64,000 nucleotides of DNA from Spirosoma arboris (GCF_009754945.1 NZ_WPIN01000001.1:496001-560000); one strand, 5' to 3'; positions 26,231 to 35,366 are shown, numbered from the stretch's first letter. Numbers and translations are program-made. Notes: generated by a model not told the origin, from the sequence alone.

Positions 26231-26512
26231 ATGAAAAAGATCATTATGCTGGCTGTTACGCTGGCCTTTTCAACAGCCCTTGTGTCTGCTCAGGATACAA
26301 AAGAAAAAGCGAAGGAAACCGCTCATCAGGCAAAGGAAACGACAAAAGCAGCTGGGAAGAAAATAGGTCGTGAGGCTGATAAAGCGGGCGATAAAGTGTC
26401 AACAGCAGCTAAAAATACGAAAGAAGATGTAAAAGAGGGGACCGATAAAGCCCTCGATAAGACCAATCGGAAAATGAAAAAGGCTGAACGGAAGATGAAT
26501 AATTCGAAGTAA
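26231..26512 (+). CDS. Small exported Lys/Ala-rich helical protein (LEA/YtxH-like)
   Basis: A 93-residue protein with signal peptide MKKIIMLAVTLAFSTALVSAQ and a strongly amphipathic, charged helix of 11-residue-like repeats (KEKAKETAHQAKETTKAAGKK, DKVSTAAKNTKEDVKEG). This is the composition of late-embryogenesis-like and YtxH-like stress proteins. The start is placed at 26231; an ATG at 26195 adds residues ahead of the signal peptide. A strong terminator follows. Its position after the sigma/protease pair suggests an envelope-stress role, but this is inference. Confidence 0.75.
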   Translation: MKKIIMLAVTLAFSTALVSAQDTKEKAKETAHQAKETTKAAGKKIGREADKAGDKVSTAAKNTKEDVKEGTDKALDKTNRKMKKAERKMNNSK

Positions 26513-26533
26513 ACGTTAGTTTCTAAGCTAGAA

Positions 26534-26572
26534 AAGGGTGTCACTGCACAAAGATAGTGATACCCTTTTTTA
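26534..26572 (+). terminator. Intrinsic terminator
   Basis: AAGGGT-G-TCACT (26534-26545) pairs with AGTGA-T-ACCCTT (26556-26567) and is followed by a T-run. It ends the transcript of the LEA-like gene. Confidence 0.85.
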
Positions 26573-26647
26573 TTGGCCCGGTGCGAACTTCGATCAACCT
26601 TTGTTACGTTCTTTGTATACGTTTCAGTACCGGATTATAGTCAATGT

Positions 26648-26896
26648 ATGGATTTACCTGTCTCAGTACTTTTGTTTGGAATTACCCGCGATTTAACTGG
26701 CCAGTCAGCAGTTACAATTTCCTTAAGTCAGGATGCTCGGGTTAGCGATTTGTTGAACCAGCTACACCAGCAATTTCCTCCTTTGACTGGCATTCGGTCG
26801 TTGCTGGTAGCCGTTAATGGCGAATACGCTGAAGCCGACCAGCTATTGAATCGAAACGACGAAATTGCCTTGATTCCACCTGTTAGCGGAGGATAG
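26648..26896 (+). CDS. moaD: Molybdopterin synthase sulfur-carrier subunit
   Basis: Small ubiquitin-like subunit of molybdopterin synthase that carries the thiocarboxylate sulfur used to build the dithiolene of the molybdenum cofactor. The 82-residue protein starts MDLPVSVLLFGITRDLTG, contains LLVAVNGEYAEADQLLNRNDEIALIPPVSGG, and ends in the required Gly-Gly. An in-frame ATG at 26573 would add 25 residues lying in the terminator/promoter region and is rejected. moaE follows after 32 bp. Confidence 0.92.
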   Translation: MDLPVSVLLFGITRDLTGQSAVTISLSQDARVSDLLNQLHQQFPPLTGIRSLLVAVNGEYAEADQLLNRNDEIALIPPVSGG

Positions 26897-26928
26897 CCTT
26901 ATGCATTTTTCATTTTCTATTAATTTTC

Positions 26929-27339
26929 ATGATTGCGATTACCATTGATCCTATTGACGTTGCCGCAGCTATGACCTATTTGCAATCAGATCAGGCAGGG
27001 GCAATTGATTTATTTCTGGGCATTGTTCGGAATAATACCCAGGAACGTCCGGTCGACCGGCTTGAGTATGAAGCCTACGATCGTATGGCGATCACTGAAA
27101 TGCAAAAAATCGCAGATGAGGCTCAACAGCGCTGGCCAATAATTCGCTATGCTGTCATTCACCGCAAAGGCATCTTGAAAATCGGCGAGATGGCCGTCTT
27201 GATTGGTGTGTCGACCGCCCACCGGGCCGATGCGTTTGAGGCTTGTCGTTACATTATTGACACCATCAAAAAAACTGTACCTATCTGGAAAAAAGAAGTA
27301 TTTATAGATGGCGAAGAATGGGTGAATGCACACCCGTAG
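26929..27339 (+). CDS. moaE: Molybdopterin synthase catalytic subunit
   Basis: Large subunit of molybdopterin synthase, acting with MoaD on precursor Z. Family motifs are GAIDLFLGIVRNN near the N-terminus, LEYEAYDRMA, the HRKGILKIGEMAVLIGVST core, AHRADAFEACRYIIDTIK, and the catalytic-lysine segment KKTVPIWKKE before the end. Length 136 residues is normal. Only the two synthase subunits occur here; the other cofactor genes lie elsewhere. Confidence 0.95.
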   Translation: MIAITIDPIDVAAAMTYLQSDQAGAIDLFLGIVRNNTQERPVDRLEYEAYDRMAITEMQKIADEAQQRWPIIRYAVIHRKGILKIGEMAVLIGVSTAHRADAFEACRYIIDTIKKTVPIWKKEVFIDGEEWVNAHP

Positions 27340-27404
27340 GTTATGTATAAAGTAGAAAGAATAGGATAGGTGGGTTGTTTTCTACATATATCATACACCC
27401 TACT

Positions 27405-28523
27405 TCATTTAATTAAATATGTTCCTGCAATTGGGTAATGGTCAGAATACTTAATATAATTGATTGTCTCGAAGTCTAGAACGGGTATCTTCGGATCATG
27501 AAATTGATGATCGATACGGATAAAACCCGGCAGTCGATTATAACTAAAGCCAAACCCACGTCCTGCCTCTTCAAACGTATTTGGTAATATCCGGCGCAGA
27601 CGTTCATATACTACACTATAGGGAGTATCATTATGGTCACCGGTTATGATTACCGGATAAGGACTATTCTGGATATACTGTTCAACTTTACGAACTTCTT
27701 CATTCCGATCGATGAATCCAGTGCGTAGCGCACTTAATACCCCCCGGGTTTCATGCTGGACACCTTTTATTTGTTTTTGTTTCAAGACTTTGCCTACTCG
27801 AATGCCCATTGAGTGCAAATGCACATTGATGACACGAATCGTATCATTTCCTATTTTTATATTGGCCCAAACAATTCCGTTATGTGTGTCAAATACCTCA
27901 CGTCCAGACTCAACAATAGGATAAATAGAAAAGATGGCAATACCAATGTCACCATTTACAGCATGAGCCATTTTCGGGTGTAGAAATGCTGCATAATTGT
28001 AGCCTGCTTTTTGGAATCGTCCAACAATATCATAATCTGGTATTTTGGTCGACGAATAAAATTCCTGAAAACATTTAATTGGAGCGTCGTAGTGTAATAC
28101 ATAACTGAGTGTTCGACGAACACGGGGTACACTTTGAGGCAACTGCCAATACTCCAACTCGCCAAATGTCTGCACATTATAGCTAAATACTTTCAGCGGA
28201 GTGCCCTGAGAGACTATCTCTGTTGGTCGGTGCCAGACAAACGTTCGGGAACCGAATAATAAAATGCCAATCAATAAGGTAAGTCCAGATAACCAACTCC
28301 GCCAGGGACGTGTGATAAGCCACAAAAAGACAATAACTAAATTCAAAAACCAGGCTACAGGTATCGAAATCATGATCATGCCTGCTAACCAATGTTCGAT
28401 TTGTAAACTATATAGTAGCCAATAGGCCATACAAGTGTACAAGACCAAAAACAGGTTGAGCGACCACAACAACGACCGAAAAAAAAAGGCAATGAGCTGC
28501 CCAACACGCATTCTTATTGTCAT
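27405..28523 (-). CDS. Membrane-anchored endonuclease/exonuclease/phosphatase family protein
   Basis: A 372-residue protein starting MTIRMRVGQL (28523), with three N-terminal membrane segments (about residues 8-30, 35-60 and 65-90) followed by a metal-dependent EEP domain. Catalytic motifs are FSYNVQTFG, the metal-binding glutamate in CFQEFY, VINVHLHSMG, the GDHNDTPYS loop and the final SDHYPI histidine. Such proteins cleave phosphodiesters in nucleic acids, lipids or inositol phosphates; the substrate cannot be read here. A longer frame to 28604 adds 27 residues before the first membrane segment and is less likely. It is divergent from the rimP operon. Confidence 0.85.
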   Translation of the reverse strand: MTIRMRVGQLIAFFFRSLLWSLNLFLVLYTCMAYWLLYSLQIEHWLAGMIMISIPVAWFLNLVIVFLWLITRPWRSWLSGLTLLIGILLFGSRTFVWHRPTEIVSQGTPLKVFSYNVQTFGELEYWQLPQSVPRVRRTLSYVLHYDAPIKCFQEFYSSTKIPDYDIVGRFQKAGYNYAAFLHPKMAHAVNGDIGIAIFSIYPIVESGREVFDTHNGIVWANIKIGNDTIRVINVHLHSMGIRVGKVLKQKQIKGVQHETRGVLSALRTGFIDRNEEVRKVEQYIQNSPYPVIITGDHNDTPYSVVYERLRRILPNTFEEAGRGFGFSYNRLPGFIRIDHQFHDPKIPVLDFETINYIKYSDHYPIAGTYLIK

Positions 28524-28613
28524 ACTGTCGTCTTTGTGCAAGACAAATACTGTGTAGGGATCAAAAATAAGGCATAATGACTGGAATGCCCACTGCCAGT
28601 CCAAATCCAGGGC

Positions 28614-28644
28614 TTGCTATGCACAGAGAAACATATTATCTTTG
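28614..28644 (+). promoter_or_regulatory. Bacteroidota-type promoter of rimP-nusA-infB
   Basis: The -7 element TATCTTTG (28637-28644) matches the Bacteroidota consensus TAnnTTTG. A TTG (28614-28616) stands 20 bp before it, the spacing expected for the -33 element. Transcription would start near 28650, about 60 bases before rimP. Confidence 0.6.
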
Positions 28645-28671
28645 TGACACTAAAACCATATGGCATTGATC

Positions 28672-28698
28672 AAAAAAGGGAGTCGCACTCCCTTTTTT
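28672..28698 (+). terminator. Leader hairpin with T-run (attenuator candidate) before rimP
   Basis: AAAAAAGGGAGT and ACTCCCTTTTTT form a perfect 12-bp stem around a CGC loop, with the final T-run of an intrinsic terminator. It sits after the predicted promoter and 14 bp before the rimP ATG. No gene on either strand ends here, so its likely role is control of the rimP-nusA-infB transcript. Confidence 0.75.
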
Positions 28699-28712
28699 GT
28701 TAGCCTTACCTT

Positions 28713-29225
28713 ATGGACGACAAAGCGAAAATAACCGAACTACTTCAGCCGTATCTGAATAATGACTATCTATATATCGTTGATGTACAGATAGTTGGAC
28801 GCCAGGGTGGTCGCATTAAAGTGACCATTCTGCTGGATAGTGATGCTGGAATCACCATCGATGAGTGTGCTGATATCAGCCGTAAGCTGGGCGCACAAAT
28901 GGATGAAATGAATTTTTTTGGTGAAGCTCCATTTACACTCGAAGTTTCATCGCCGGGTGTCGATTATCCGCTGACGTTTTCTCGTCAGTTCGTTCGTAAT
29001 GTCGGGCGACAGCTAATTGTTACACTTACCGATGGCACTATCCGAAAAGGTAAATTGGTATCAGTTTCAGATGATCAGATCATATTGGATATTGAGCCAG
29101 AAAAGAAGTCGAAGAGTAAAAAGAAAAAAGAAGCTGATTTAACTACCGAGGCAGTTCCTGTTGGCCCAACGCCGATTGCATTTGGGGAGGTTAAAAAAGC
29201 GAATGTAGAAGTATCATTTAAATAG
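28713..29225 (+). CDS. rimP: Ribosome maturation factor RimP
   Basis: Needed for maturation of the 30S subunit. The 170-residue protein has the RimP N-terminal domain (YIVDVQIVGRQGGRIKVTILLDSDAGITIDECADISRKLG) and the EVSSPGVDYPLTFSRQFVRNVGR junction. A C-terminal Sm-like domain (VTLTDGTIRKGKLVSVSDDQIILDIEP) ends in a lysine-rich tail. It is the first gene of the conserved rimP-nusA-infB operon, preceded by a promoter and a terminator-like hairpin. Confidence 0.95.
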   Translation: MDDKAKITELLQPYLNNDYLYIVDVQIVGRQGGRIKVTILLDSDAGITIDECADISRKLGAQMDEMNFFGEAPFTLEVSSPGVDYPLTFSRQFVRNVGRQLIVTLTDGTIRKGKLVSVSDDQIILDIEPEKKSKSKKKKEADLTTEAVPVGPTPIAFGEVKKANVEVSFK

Positions 29226-29315
29226 TTTGAAGTCTTAAGTTTAAAGTTTGTAATTGACAGATGTAAGAACAAGACGCATCTGATAACCACGAACTTTTAA
29301 CTTAAGACTTCAAAC
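29225..29315. repeat. Inverted repeat in the rimP-nusA spacer
   Basis: GTTTGAAGTCTTAAGTT (29225-29241) is repeated exactly in reverse complement at 29299-29315. A smaller CAGATG/CATCTG hairpin lies inside. The repeat starts at the rimP stop codon and ends 18 bp before nusA. Confidence 0.85.
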
Positions 29316-29333
29316 GACAAACTACTAATAAAA

Positions 29334-30578
29334 ATGACCAGTGGACTATTAATCGAATCGTTTGCTGATTTCGCTCGGTCGAAAAATATTGACCGGCCTA
29401 CCATGATCGCCATTCTGGAAGATGTCTTCCGGACAATGATTCGTAAAAAGTATGGTACCGACGAGAATTTCGACGTCATTATCAATGCCGAAAGTGGTGA
29501 TCTGGAAATGTGGCGTACGCGCGAAATCGTGGATGATAACTCCGAAGATATTTGGGATTATGATAAAATTCCCCTTGCCGAAGCCCGCAAAATTCAGGAC
29601 GACTTTGAAGTAGGTGAACAGGTTGCCGAAGAAGTAAAACTGGAAGATTTCGGACGGCGGGTGGTTCAGACAGCTCGCCAGACCCTTATTCAGAAGATAA
29701 AGGATATGGAGAAAGAACTCCTTTATCAGAAGTATAAAGATCAGGTTGGTGATCTGGTTGGCGCTGAAGTATATCAGTTGTTGAAACATGAAATAATTCT
29801 GGTTGATTCAGAAAGCAACGAGCTAAGTTTGCCACGCACAGAGCAAATTCCGAAAGACCGCTACCGCAAAGGTGAAGCTGTGAAAGCGGTTATTAGCCGC
29901 GTAGAAATGGTGAATGGAACGCCTAAAATTGTGTTGTCGCGAACTTCTCCAGTATTTTTAGAGCGCTTGTTCGAAATTGAAGTGCCTGAAATTTATGACG
30001 GACTGATTTCAATTCGGAAGATTGTGCGGGAGCCGGGCGAACGTGCCAAGGTTGCTGTTGAATCGTACGACGATCGCATCGATCCAGTAGGTGCCTGTGT
30101 AGGTATGAAAGGTTCCCGGATTCACGGTATTGTGCGTGAATTAGGGAATGAAAATATCGATGTAATTAACTACACAGAAAATCTGGAACTGCTCATTAGT
30201 CGGGCGCTTAGTCCTGCTAAAATCAGCTCGATGCAGATCGACCGGGAAACCAAGCGTGTGTCTGTATTTTTGAAGCCTGATCAGGTTTCGTTAGCAATTG
30301 GTAAGGGTGGGCAGAACATTAAGCTGGCTGGTCGACTAGTTGATATGGAAATCGATGTATTCCGCGATAATGAGGGTCAGGAAGATGACGAAGACGTTGA
30401 TTTAATGGAATTCTCCGACGAAATTGATGAATGGATGATCAATGAACTTCGTAAAATAGGTCTCGATACCGCCAAAAGTGTGCTGGCTCTTAGCAAAGAA
30501 GAACTCGTTCGCCGAACCGATTTGGAAGAGGATACCGTCGAAGAAATTGTGAATATTTTGAAACAGGAGTTTGAATAA
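29334..30578 (+). CDS. nusA: Transcription termination/antitermination factor NusA
   Basis: RNA polymerase-associated factor controlling pausing, termination and antitermination. The 414-residue protein has the N-terminal polymerase-binding domain (LLIESFADFARSKNIDRPTMIAILEDVFRTMIRKKYG) and an S1 domain (about 140-200). Two KH domains follow, with VGACVGMKGSRIHGIVRELGNENIDVI and VSLAIGKGGQNIKLAGRL. A short helix-hairpin-helix-like C-terminus is present (IGLDTAKSVLALSKEELVRRTDL). Long palindromes flank the gene on both sides within the operon. NusA autoregulates its operon in E. coli, so the leader hairpin before rimP is a natural target. Confidence 0.96.
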   Translation: MTSGLLIESFADFARSKNIDRPTMIAILEDVFRTMIRKKYGTDENFDVIINAESGDLEMWRTREIVDDNSEDIWDYDKIPLAEARKIQDDFEVGEQVAEEVKLEDFGRRVVQTARQTLIQKIKDMEKELLYQKYKDQVGDLVGAEVYQLLKHEIILVDSESNELSLPRTEQIPKDRYRKGEAVKAVISRVEMVNGTPKIVLSRTSPVFLERLFEIEVPEIYDGLISIRKIVREPGERAKVAVESYDDRIDPVGACVGMKGSRIHGIVRELGNENIDVINYTENLELLISRALSPAKISSMQIDRETKRVSVFLKPDQVSLAIGKGGQNIKLAGRLVDMEIDVFRDNEGQEDDEDVDLMEFSDEIDEWMINELRKIGLDTAKSVLALSKEELVRRTDLEEDTVEEIVNILKQEFE

Positions 30579-30583
30579 AATTA

Positions 30584-30681
30584 ATAATGAAGACGGGGAC
30601 GCCCCTGTGGTGAAAAGTTAAGAATGAAGAATAATTAGACAACCTTTTATTCTTCATTCTTAACTTTTCGCTCTTCATTAT
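30584..30681. repeat. Nested inverted repeat in the nusA-infB spacer
   Basis: Inner arms at 30613-30633 and 30648-30668 are exact 21-bp reverse complements (AAAAGTTAAGAATGAAGAATA). Outer arms ATAATGAAGA (30584-30593) and TCTTCATTAT (30672-30681) also pair. A 19-bp insert with GGGGACGCCCC lies only on the left side between inner and outer arms. Confidence 0.85.
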
Positions 30682-30736
30682 CAAAATGCGGGATTTTTAT
30701 TGTTGTAAGTGGTGTTCATAAGATACCAACAACCAT

Positions 30737-30744
30737 TAAATTTG
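30737..30744 (+). promoter_or_regulatory. Possible internal promoter of infB
   Basis: TAAATTTG matches the Bacteroidota -7 consensus exactly and lies 18 bp before the chosen infB ATG. No clear TTG stands at the -33 distance (only GTTC near 30714). It would give infB its own transcript beyond the palindrome. Confidence 0.4.
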
Positions 30745-30762
30745 CGGAATATAGACCGAAGT

Positions 30763-33700
30763 ATGGCAGAAGAAAAGTCAATGCGCCTAAGCCAAGTGGC
30801 AAAAATTCTCAACAAAGGACTTTCCTCTGTTGCGAGTAGTCTGTCTGCCAAGGGGTTTAAGGTCGAAATTAATCCTAACACCAAAATCAACATGGAACAG
30901 TTGGAGGTGTTAGCGAAGGAGTATAAATCAACGGAACTCCTGAACGGAGCTCGCCGGGCCGAACCGTCGGTCGCGGTCGCCGAGCCACCGCGTTCTCAGG
31001 AGGAGGATGTCGTTTTGTACCGTCGTGATGATGCGAGACGTCCAATTGTCGAAAACAAACCAGAATCAGCCCCAGCTGAACTGCCCAAAACGACTCCAAT
31101 CGAGTCGAAACCAATTCCGCAAACTGCTCAGACAGGTTTGCCAGGATTGAAAGTAGTGGGTAAAATTGATTTGAATGCTAAGCCAGCGGTAGCCGCTCCT
31201 CCTGTGCCGCAAGCGAAAGCAACGCCACCACAAGAGATAAAACCGGTTGATACACCGAAACCATCGGATAGTATAGCTACTCCGACACCAACGGCTAACC
31301 CGGTACCAGTAGCAACGGAAGTTCCAAAACCAATACCAGTGCAGCCACCGACTGCACCTGTTGTTAAGCCAGAAGTGGAAGCTGTAAAGCCTGTAGTACC
31401 TATTCAACCCGTTGATGTGAAGCCGACGCCGGTTCAAGTGCAGCCCATTCTGGTGGTACCAACGCCCGTAGAAACACCGCCAGTACCTAAGGAGACACCT
31501 CCAGTGGTCGTCGCTCAACCAAAGATAGTAGAGACTCCGGTAGTAAAAGTGGAGACTCCAAAACCCGTTGTTAAGCCTGAAATTCCAAAACCTGTTGTTC
31601 GGACTGAAGCGCCGAAGCCAACGGTTGAAGTTAAACCCAAGCCAGAAGCTCCGCAGGTGAAACCAACTGTAACAGCGCCTGATAACGAGGAAGAGGCTCC
31701 AACCGAAACTATTCGGGCAGCTGGTAGCCATCAACTTGGTGGACTGAAAATTCTTGGTAAAATTGAATTGCCTGTAAATAACCCTCGGCAAGGGGGAGGA
31801 AACAGCAACGCCGATAAGAAAAAACGCAAACGGATTCGTGGTGGTCGTGAGGGTGCTCTTGGAAGCACAGGACAACCGAATCAGGGTGGCGGTGGTCAAC
31901 AACAGGGTCAGGGCGGTAACCATCGTAATGATCGTGCTCCTCGCGATGGCGACCGCAGTCCGGCAAATCGCACCTCAGGCGATCGCCCGCAGGGGGATCG
32001 TAACCAGACTGGTGGTAACACTGCTCCGCGCGATGGAAATCGTCAGCAGGGACAAGGTCAGGGTACCCCACGTGAGGGGGATCGTAGTCAGGCACCAGCC
32101 AATCGCGCTGGTGGTGGCAATGGTCAGAACTCGGGTGCTAACACTGCTAATCGGGATCGAAATGGAAACGGACAGGCAGGTTCTGGAAATAACGCCAACA
32201 ACAATAATCGTTCGGGGGGCGGTAATAACGCCAATCGAGGAGGTAACGGACAGGGACAAAACCGTGGTGGAGGAAATAATGCTAACCGGAGCGGAAGTGG
32301 TAACAACAACCGTCGTGAAGCACCAACACAGGCCGATGTTCGGAAGGCGATTCAGCAGACCAATGCCCGGATGCAGGGTAATACACCTAATCGGGGGGCT
32401 GACCGCCGACGTGATCGCCGGAGCCAACGCGAAGAAGATCGCCGTCTGTTGAATGAACAAGAGGAACTGGAAGCAAAAATCCTGAAAGTAACTGAGTTCG
32501 TTTCGGCAAACGATCTGGCATCGCTGATGGATGTTTCGATTAACGAAGTTATCTCGGTTTGTTTGAACCTCGGAATGTTCGTTTCGATCAACCAACGTTT
32601 GGATGCTGAAGCCATTACCGTTATTGCAGATGAGTTCGGCTATGACGTTCAATTTATATCTGCTGAAGACGAAACAGAAGCAGGTATTGATGTTGAAGCA
32701 GATGAGCCAGATGATCTGCAACCCCGTGCTCCAATTGTGACCATTATGGGTCACGTTGACCATGGTAAAACATCATTGCTTGACTATATCCGTCGTGCGA
32801 AAGTAGCTGCTGGTGAAGCAGGGGGTATTACACAGCACATAGGTGCCTATAGTGTAAAAACCAGTGACGATCGCATGATTACGTTCTTGGATACACCGGG
32901 TCACGAAGCCTTTACGGCTATGCGGGCTCGTGGTGCTAAAGTAACCGACGTAGTTATCATCGTGATTGCTGCTGATGATAGCATCATGCCACAAACACGT
33001 GAAGCAATTAACCACGCGCAAGTAGCAGGGGTACCTATTGTGTTTGCTTTTTCGAAAGTAGATAAACCGGGTGCTGATGCCGAAAAAATTCGGGCTGAAC
33101 TCGCGTCTATGAACATGCTCGTAGAAGAATGGGGTGGTAAATATCAGGCGCAGGAGATCTCGTCGAAATCCGGCTTAGGGGTTGATGATCTGTTGGAAAA
33201 AGTACTTCTTGAAGCTGAATTACTTGAGTTGAAAGCCAACCCTGACCGTCGCGCATTGGGTACTGTTATCGAAGCCTCACTTGATAAAGGTCGGGGCTAC
33301 GTATCGACTGTACTGGTTGAGAACGGTACACTCCGCCAAGGCGACATCATGCTTGTTGGGGCACACTATGGTCGTATACGGGCTATGAGCAACGACCGGG
33401 GTGAGCGAATTAAAGAAGCTGGTCCAGCAACACCAGTTCAAATTCTGGGTCTGCCGGGTGCACCGCAAGCAGGGGATAAGTTTAATGTGATGGAAACGGA
33501 TCGCGAGGCCCGAGAAATTGCGAACAAACGCGAACAACTCCTGCGTGAACAAACGCTACGTACTCGTAAGCACATTACGCTTGAAGAAATCGGTCGCCGA
33601 AAAGCTATCGGTACTTTTAAAGAGCTGAACGTAATTGTGAAAGGTGATGTGGATGGTTCGGTTGAAGCCTTATCCGATTCGCTATTACAACTCTCTACAG

Positions 33701-34230
33701 AAGAAGTTCAGGTGAACATCATCCACAAAGCAGTTGGCCAGATTTCCGAATCAGATGTATTGCTGGCCTCAGCCTCAGATGCAGTCATTGTTGGCTTCCA
33801 GGTGCGCCCGTCATCGAGTGCGCGTAGATTAGCCGAGCAAGAGCAGATCGAAATTCGTCTCTATTCCATCATTTATGATGCTATCAACGAGGTGAGAGAT
33901 GCTATGGAAGGCCTGCTAGCACCAACTGTTGAAGAGGTAATCGTAGGTAACATTGAAGTTCGTGAGGTATTCAAAATTAGCAAAATTGGTACAGTTGCCG
34001 GTTGTTATGTGACGGAAGGTAATATCAAACGAAATAATAAAATCCGGATCATTCGTGACTTTATTGTCATCCATACGGGCGAAATAAGTGCGCTGAAACG
34101 CTTTAAAGAAGATGTTAGTGATGTGAAATTCGGCTACGAATGTGGCTTGAGTATCAAAAACTTCAACGACATTGAAGTGGGTGATGTAATAGAAAGCTTC
34201 GAATTGAAAGAAGTGAAACGGACATTGTAA
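30763..34230 (+). CDS. infB: Translation initiation factor IF-2
   Basis: GTPase that places initiator tRNA on the 30S subunit. The start is ATG at 30763 ([19 protein letters not shown]); an ATG at 30709 precedes the promoter-like element and is rejected. The 1155-residue protein is much longer than E. coli IF-2 (890), through a low-complexity linker: Pro/Val/Lys-rich (about 100-300), then Gly/Asn/Arg/Gln-rich (about 340-520). A GLKxxGKI motif occurs twice (128 and 327). An IF2_N domain lies at about 560-640. The G domain has GHVDHGKTS at 663-671, then DTPGHEAF and SKVDKPGA. C-terminal EF-Tu-like and IF-2 domains follow. A tandem terminator ends the operon. Confidence 0.96.
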   Translation: MAEEKSMRLSQVAKILNKGLSSVASSLSAKGFKVEINPNTKINMEQLEVLAKEYKSTELLNGARRAEPSVAVAEPPRSQEEDVVLYRRDDARRPIVENKPESAPAELPKTTPIESKPIPQTAQTGLPGLKVVGKIDLNAKPAVAAPPVPQAKATPPQEIKPVDTPKPSDSIATPTPTANPVPVATEVPKPIPVQPPTAPVVKPEVEAVKPVVPIQPVDVKPTPVQVQPILVVPTPVETPPVPKETPPVVVAQPKIVETPVVKVETPKPVVKPEIPKPVVRTEAPKPTVEVKPKPEAPQVKPTVTAPDNEEEAPTETIRAAGSHQLGGLKILGKIELPVNNPRQGGGNSNADKKKRKRIRGGREGALGSTGQPNQGGGGQQQGQGGNHRNDRAPRDGDRSPANRTSGDRPQGDRNQTGGNTAPRDGNRQQGQGQGTPREGDRSQAPANRAGGGNGQNSGANTANRDRNGNGQAGSGNNANNNNRSGGGNNANRGGNGQGQNRGGGNNANRSGSGNNNRREAPTQADVRKAIQQTNARMQGNTPNRGADRRRDRRSQREEDRRLLNEQEELEAKILKVTEFVSANDLASLMDVSINEVISVCLNLGMFVSINQRLDAEAITVIADEFGYDVQFISAEDETEAGIDVEADEPDDLQPRAPIVTIMGHVDHGKTSLLDYIRRAKVAAGEAGGITQHIGAYSVKTSDDRMITFLDTPGHEAFTAMRARGAKVTDVVIIVIAADDSIMPQTREAINHAQVAGVPIVFAFSKVDKPGADAEKIRAELASMNMLVEEWGGKYQAQEISSKSGLGVDDLLEKVLLEAELLELKANPDRRALGTVIEASLDKGRGYVSTVLVENGTLRQGDIMLVGAHYGRIRAMSNDRGERIKEAGPATPVQILGLPGAPQAGDKFNVMETDREAREIANKREQLLREQTLRTRKHITLEEIGRRKAIGTFKELNVIVKGDVDGSVEALSDSLLQLSTEEVQVNIIHKAVGQISESDVLLASASDAVIVGFQVRPSSSARRLAEQEQIEIRLYSIIYDAINEVRDAMEGLLAPTVEEVIVGNIEVREVFKISKIGTVAGCYVTEGNIKRNNKIRIIRDFIVIHTGEISALKRFKEDVSDVKFGYECGLSIKNFNDIEVGDVIESFELKEVKRTL

Positions 34231-34233
34231 TAA

Positions 34234-34301
34234 ATGAAATGCTCCCATCTTTGGAGCGTTTCAGACTTCGGCCCTGACTGGTTTCCAGTTGGGGCTTTTT
34301 T
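34234..34301 (+). terminator. Tandem hairpins and terminator after infB
   Basis: The first hairpin is TGAAATGCTCC with GGAGCGTTTCA (34234-34264). The second is GCCCTGACTGG with CCAGTTGGGGC (34271-34295), followed by a T-run. Together they end the rimP-nusA-infB transcript. Confidence 0.88.
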
Positions 34302-34476
34302 ATTGGATTATTTTTTAGTTTGATCGGTATTCTGGCTTATCTTGAAGAAGGTTTGTAGGATGAGTTCGTCTGACTAGGGAGCCGTATCTACTAGCAACGT
34401 TAGTTTCTTTACTGGCAATGCCACAAACAACCCGTTATGTGCCGGATGGTTTTATCTGGCGGAGAAAAAATCGTTC

Positions 34477-35181
34477 ATGAAATTCCTTGCTATCAGTGAC
34501 CTGCACGGACGAACCGTCTGGAAGGAAGCTAACTTTACTCAGTACGACCAGGTTATTTTCCTTGGTGATTATACAGACAGTTACATTGTTGATGATGAAA
34601 CAATTTACACGAATCTGAATGAGATTATCCACCTAAAACTTCGTCAGCCAGATAAACTCGTGTTGCTTGTTGGCAATCACGATGCACAATACATGCATTT
34701 TCCGAATTACCGTTGTTCTGGATTTCGGGCGTGGGCACAATCCGATTTGACAGATCTGTTTGTCAAATATCATAGTCTGTTTCAAATGGCGCATCAACGG
34801 GGCCCTTATTTGTTCACACATGCGGGCGTTACAACTAAATGGCTGGCCCGACTTCTGAAGAAAACAGGAAATGAAACGCTTGCGATCACACCTGACTATA
34901 ATCTGGCCGGATTATTGAATAAGATACATGAGCAGCCTGATCACATTCGGAATCTACTGTTTGAGGTGAGTTCCAGAAGAGGGGGGCATGATCCTTTCGG
35001 TGGCCCTATTTGGGCTGATCGCTCAGAGACAAAAGTCGACTATTTACCAGGATTTCATCAGATTGTTGGGCATACGCCTATTGACGATTTCATGACAATG
35101 GGCGATGAGCGGGGTTCAATTACTTATACGGATGTACTGCAAACCAAAACAGCATTTTACGAAATCACAATCCCTGACTAA
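34477..35181 (+). CDS. Metallophosphoesterase, PPP-like
   Basis: Calcineurin-like phosphoesterase of 234 residues using two metal ions. The ordered motifs are all present: DLHG (Asp8, His10), GDYTDS, GNHDAQYM, FTHAGV and VGHTP. Arrangement and length resemble bacterial PPP-type or diadenosine tetraphosphatase-like enzymes, so the substrate may be a phosphoprotein or a nucleotide; sequence does not decide. It stands alone between the infB terminator and a BatA-domain gene. Confidence 0.88.
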   Translation: MKFLAISDLHGRTVWKEANFTQYDQVIFLGDYTDSYIVDDETIYTNLNEIIHLKLRQPDKLVLLVGNHDAQYMHFPNYRCSGFRAWAQSDLTDLFVKYHSLFQMAHQRGPYLFTHAGVTTKWLARLLKKTGNETLAITPDYNLAGLLNKIHEQPDHIRNLLFEVSSRRGGHDPFGGPIWADRSETKVDYLPGFHQIVGHTPIDDFMTMGDERGSITYTDVLQTKTAFYEITIPD

Positions 35182-35291
35182 CTTAGGCACTAAAGAAACG
35201 AAAGACCTATATCAGGGCGTTAAGAATAAAACTGTTGGGAAACGATTAGGCAAATCAAGAATAGTTAACATGCTCAGGATTTGATAAACAA

Positions 35292-35345
35292 CTTTTGACT
35301 GATCCTGCAACATTTGACAATTTTTGACAATCCTTGACCATGCCA
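35292..35345 (+). repeat. Cluster of TTTGAC/TTGACA words
   Basis: TTTGACTG, TTTGACAA, TTTGACAA and TTGACCA occur within about 50 bp, the last three spaced by 10-11 bp, just before the BatA-domain gene. Spacing close to one helical turn could suit cooperative regulator binding. Edges are approximate. Confidence 0.4.
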
Positions 35346-35366
35346 ACAACACCTGACCATCGCTGA

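Noticed and set aside
31066..32763. Long frames on both strands inside the infB linker
   Set aside because: They are reflections of the repetitive Pro-rich and Gly/Asn-rich codons of IF-2; the plus-strand IF-2 frame explains the sequence fully.
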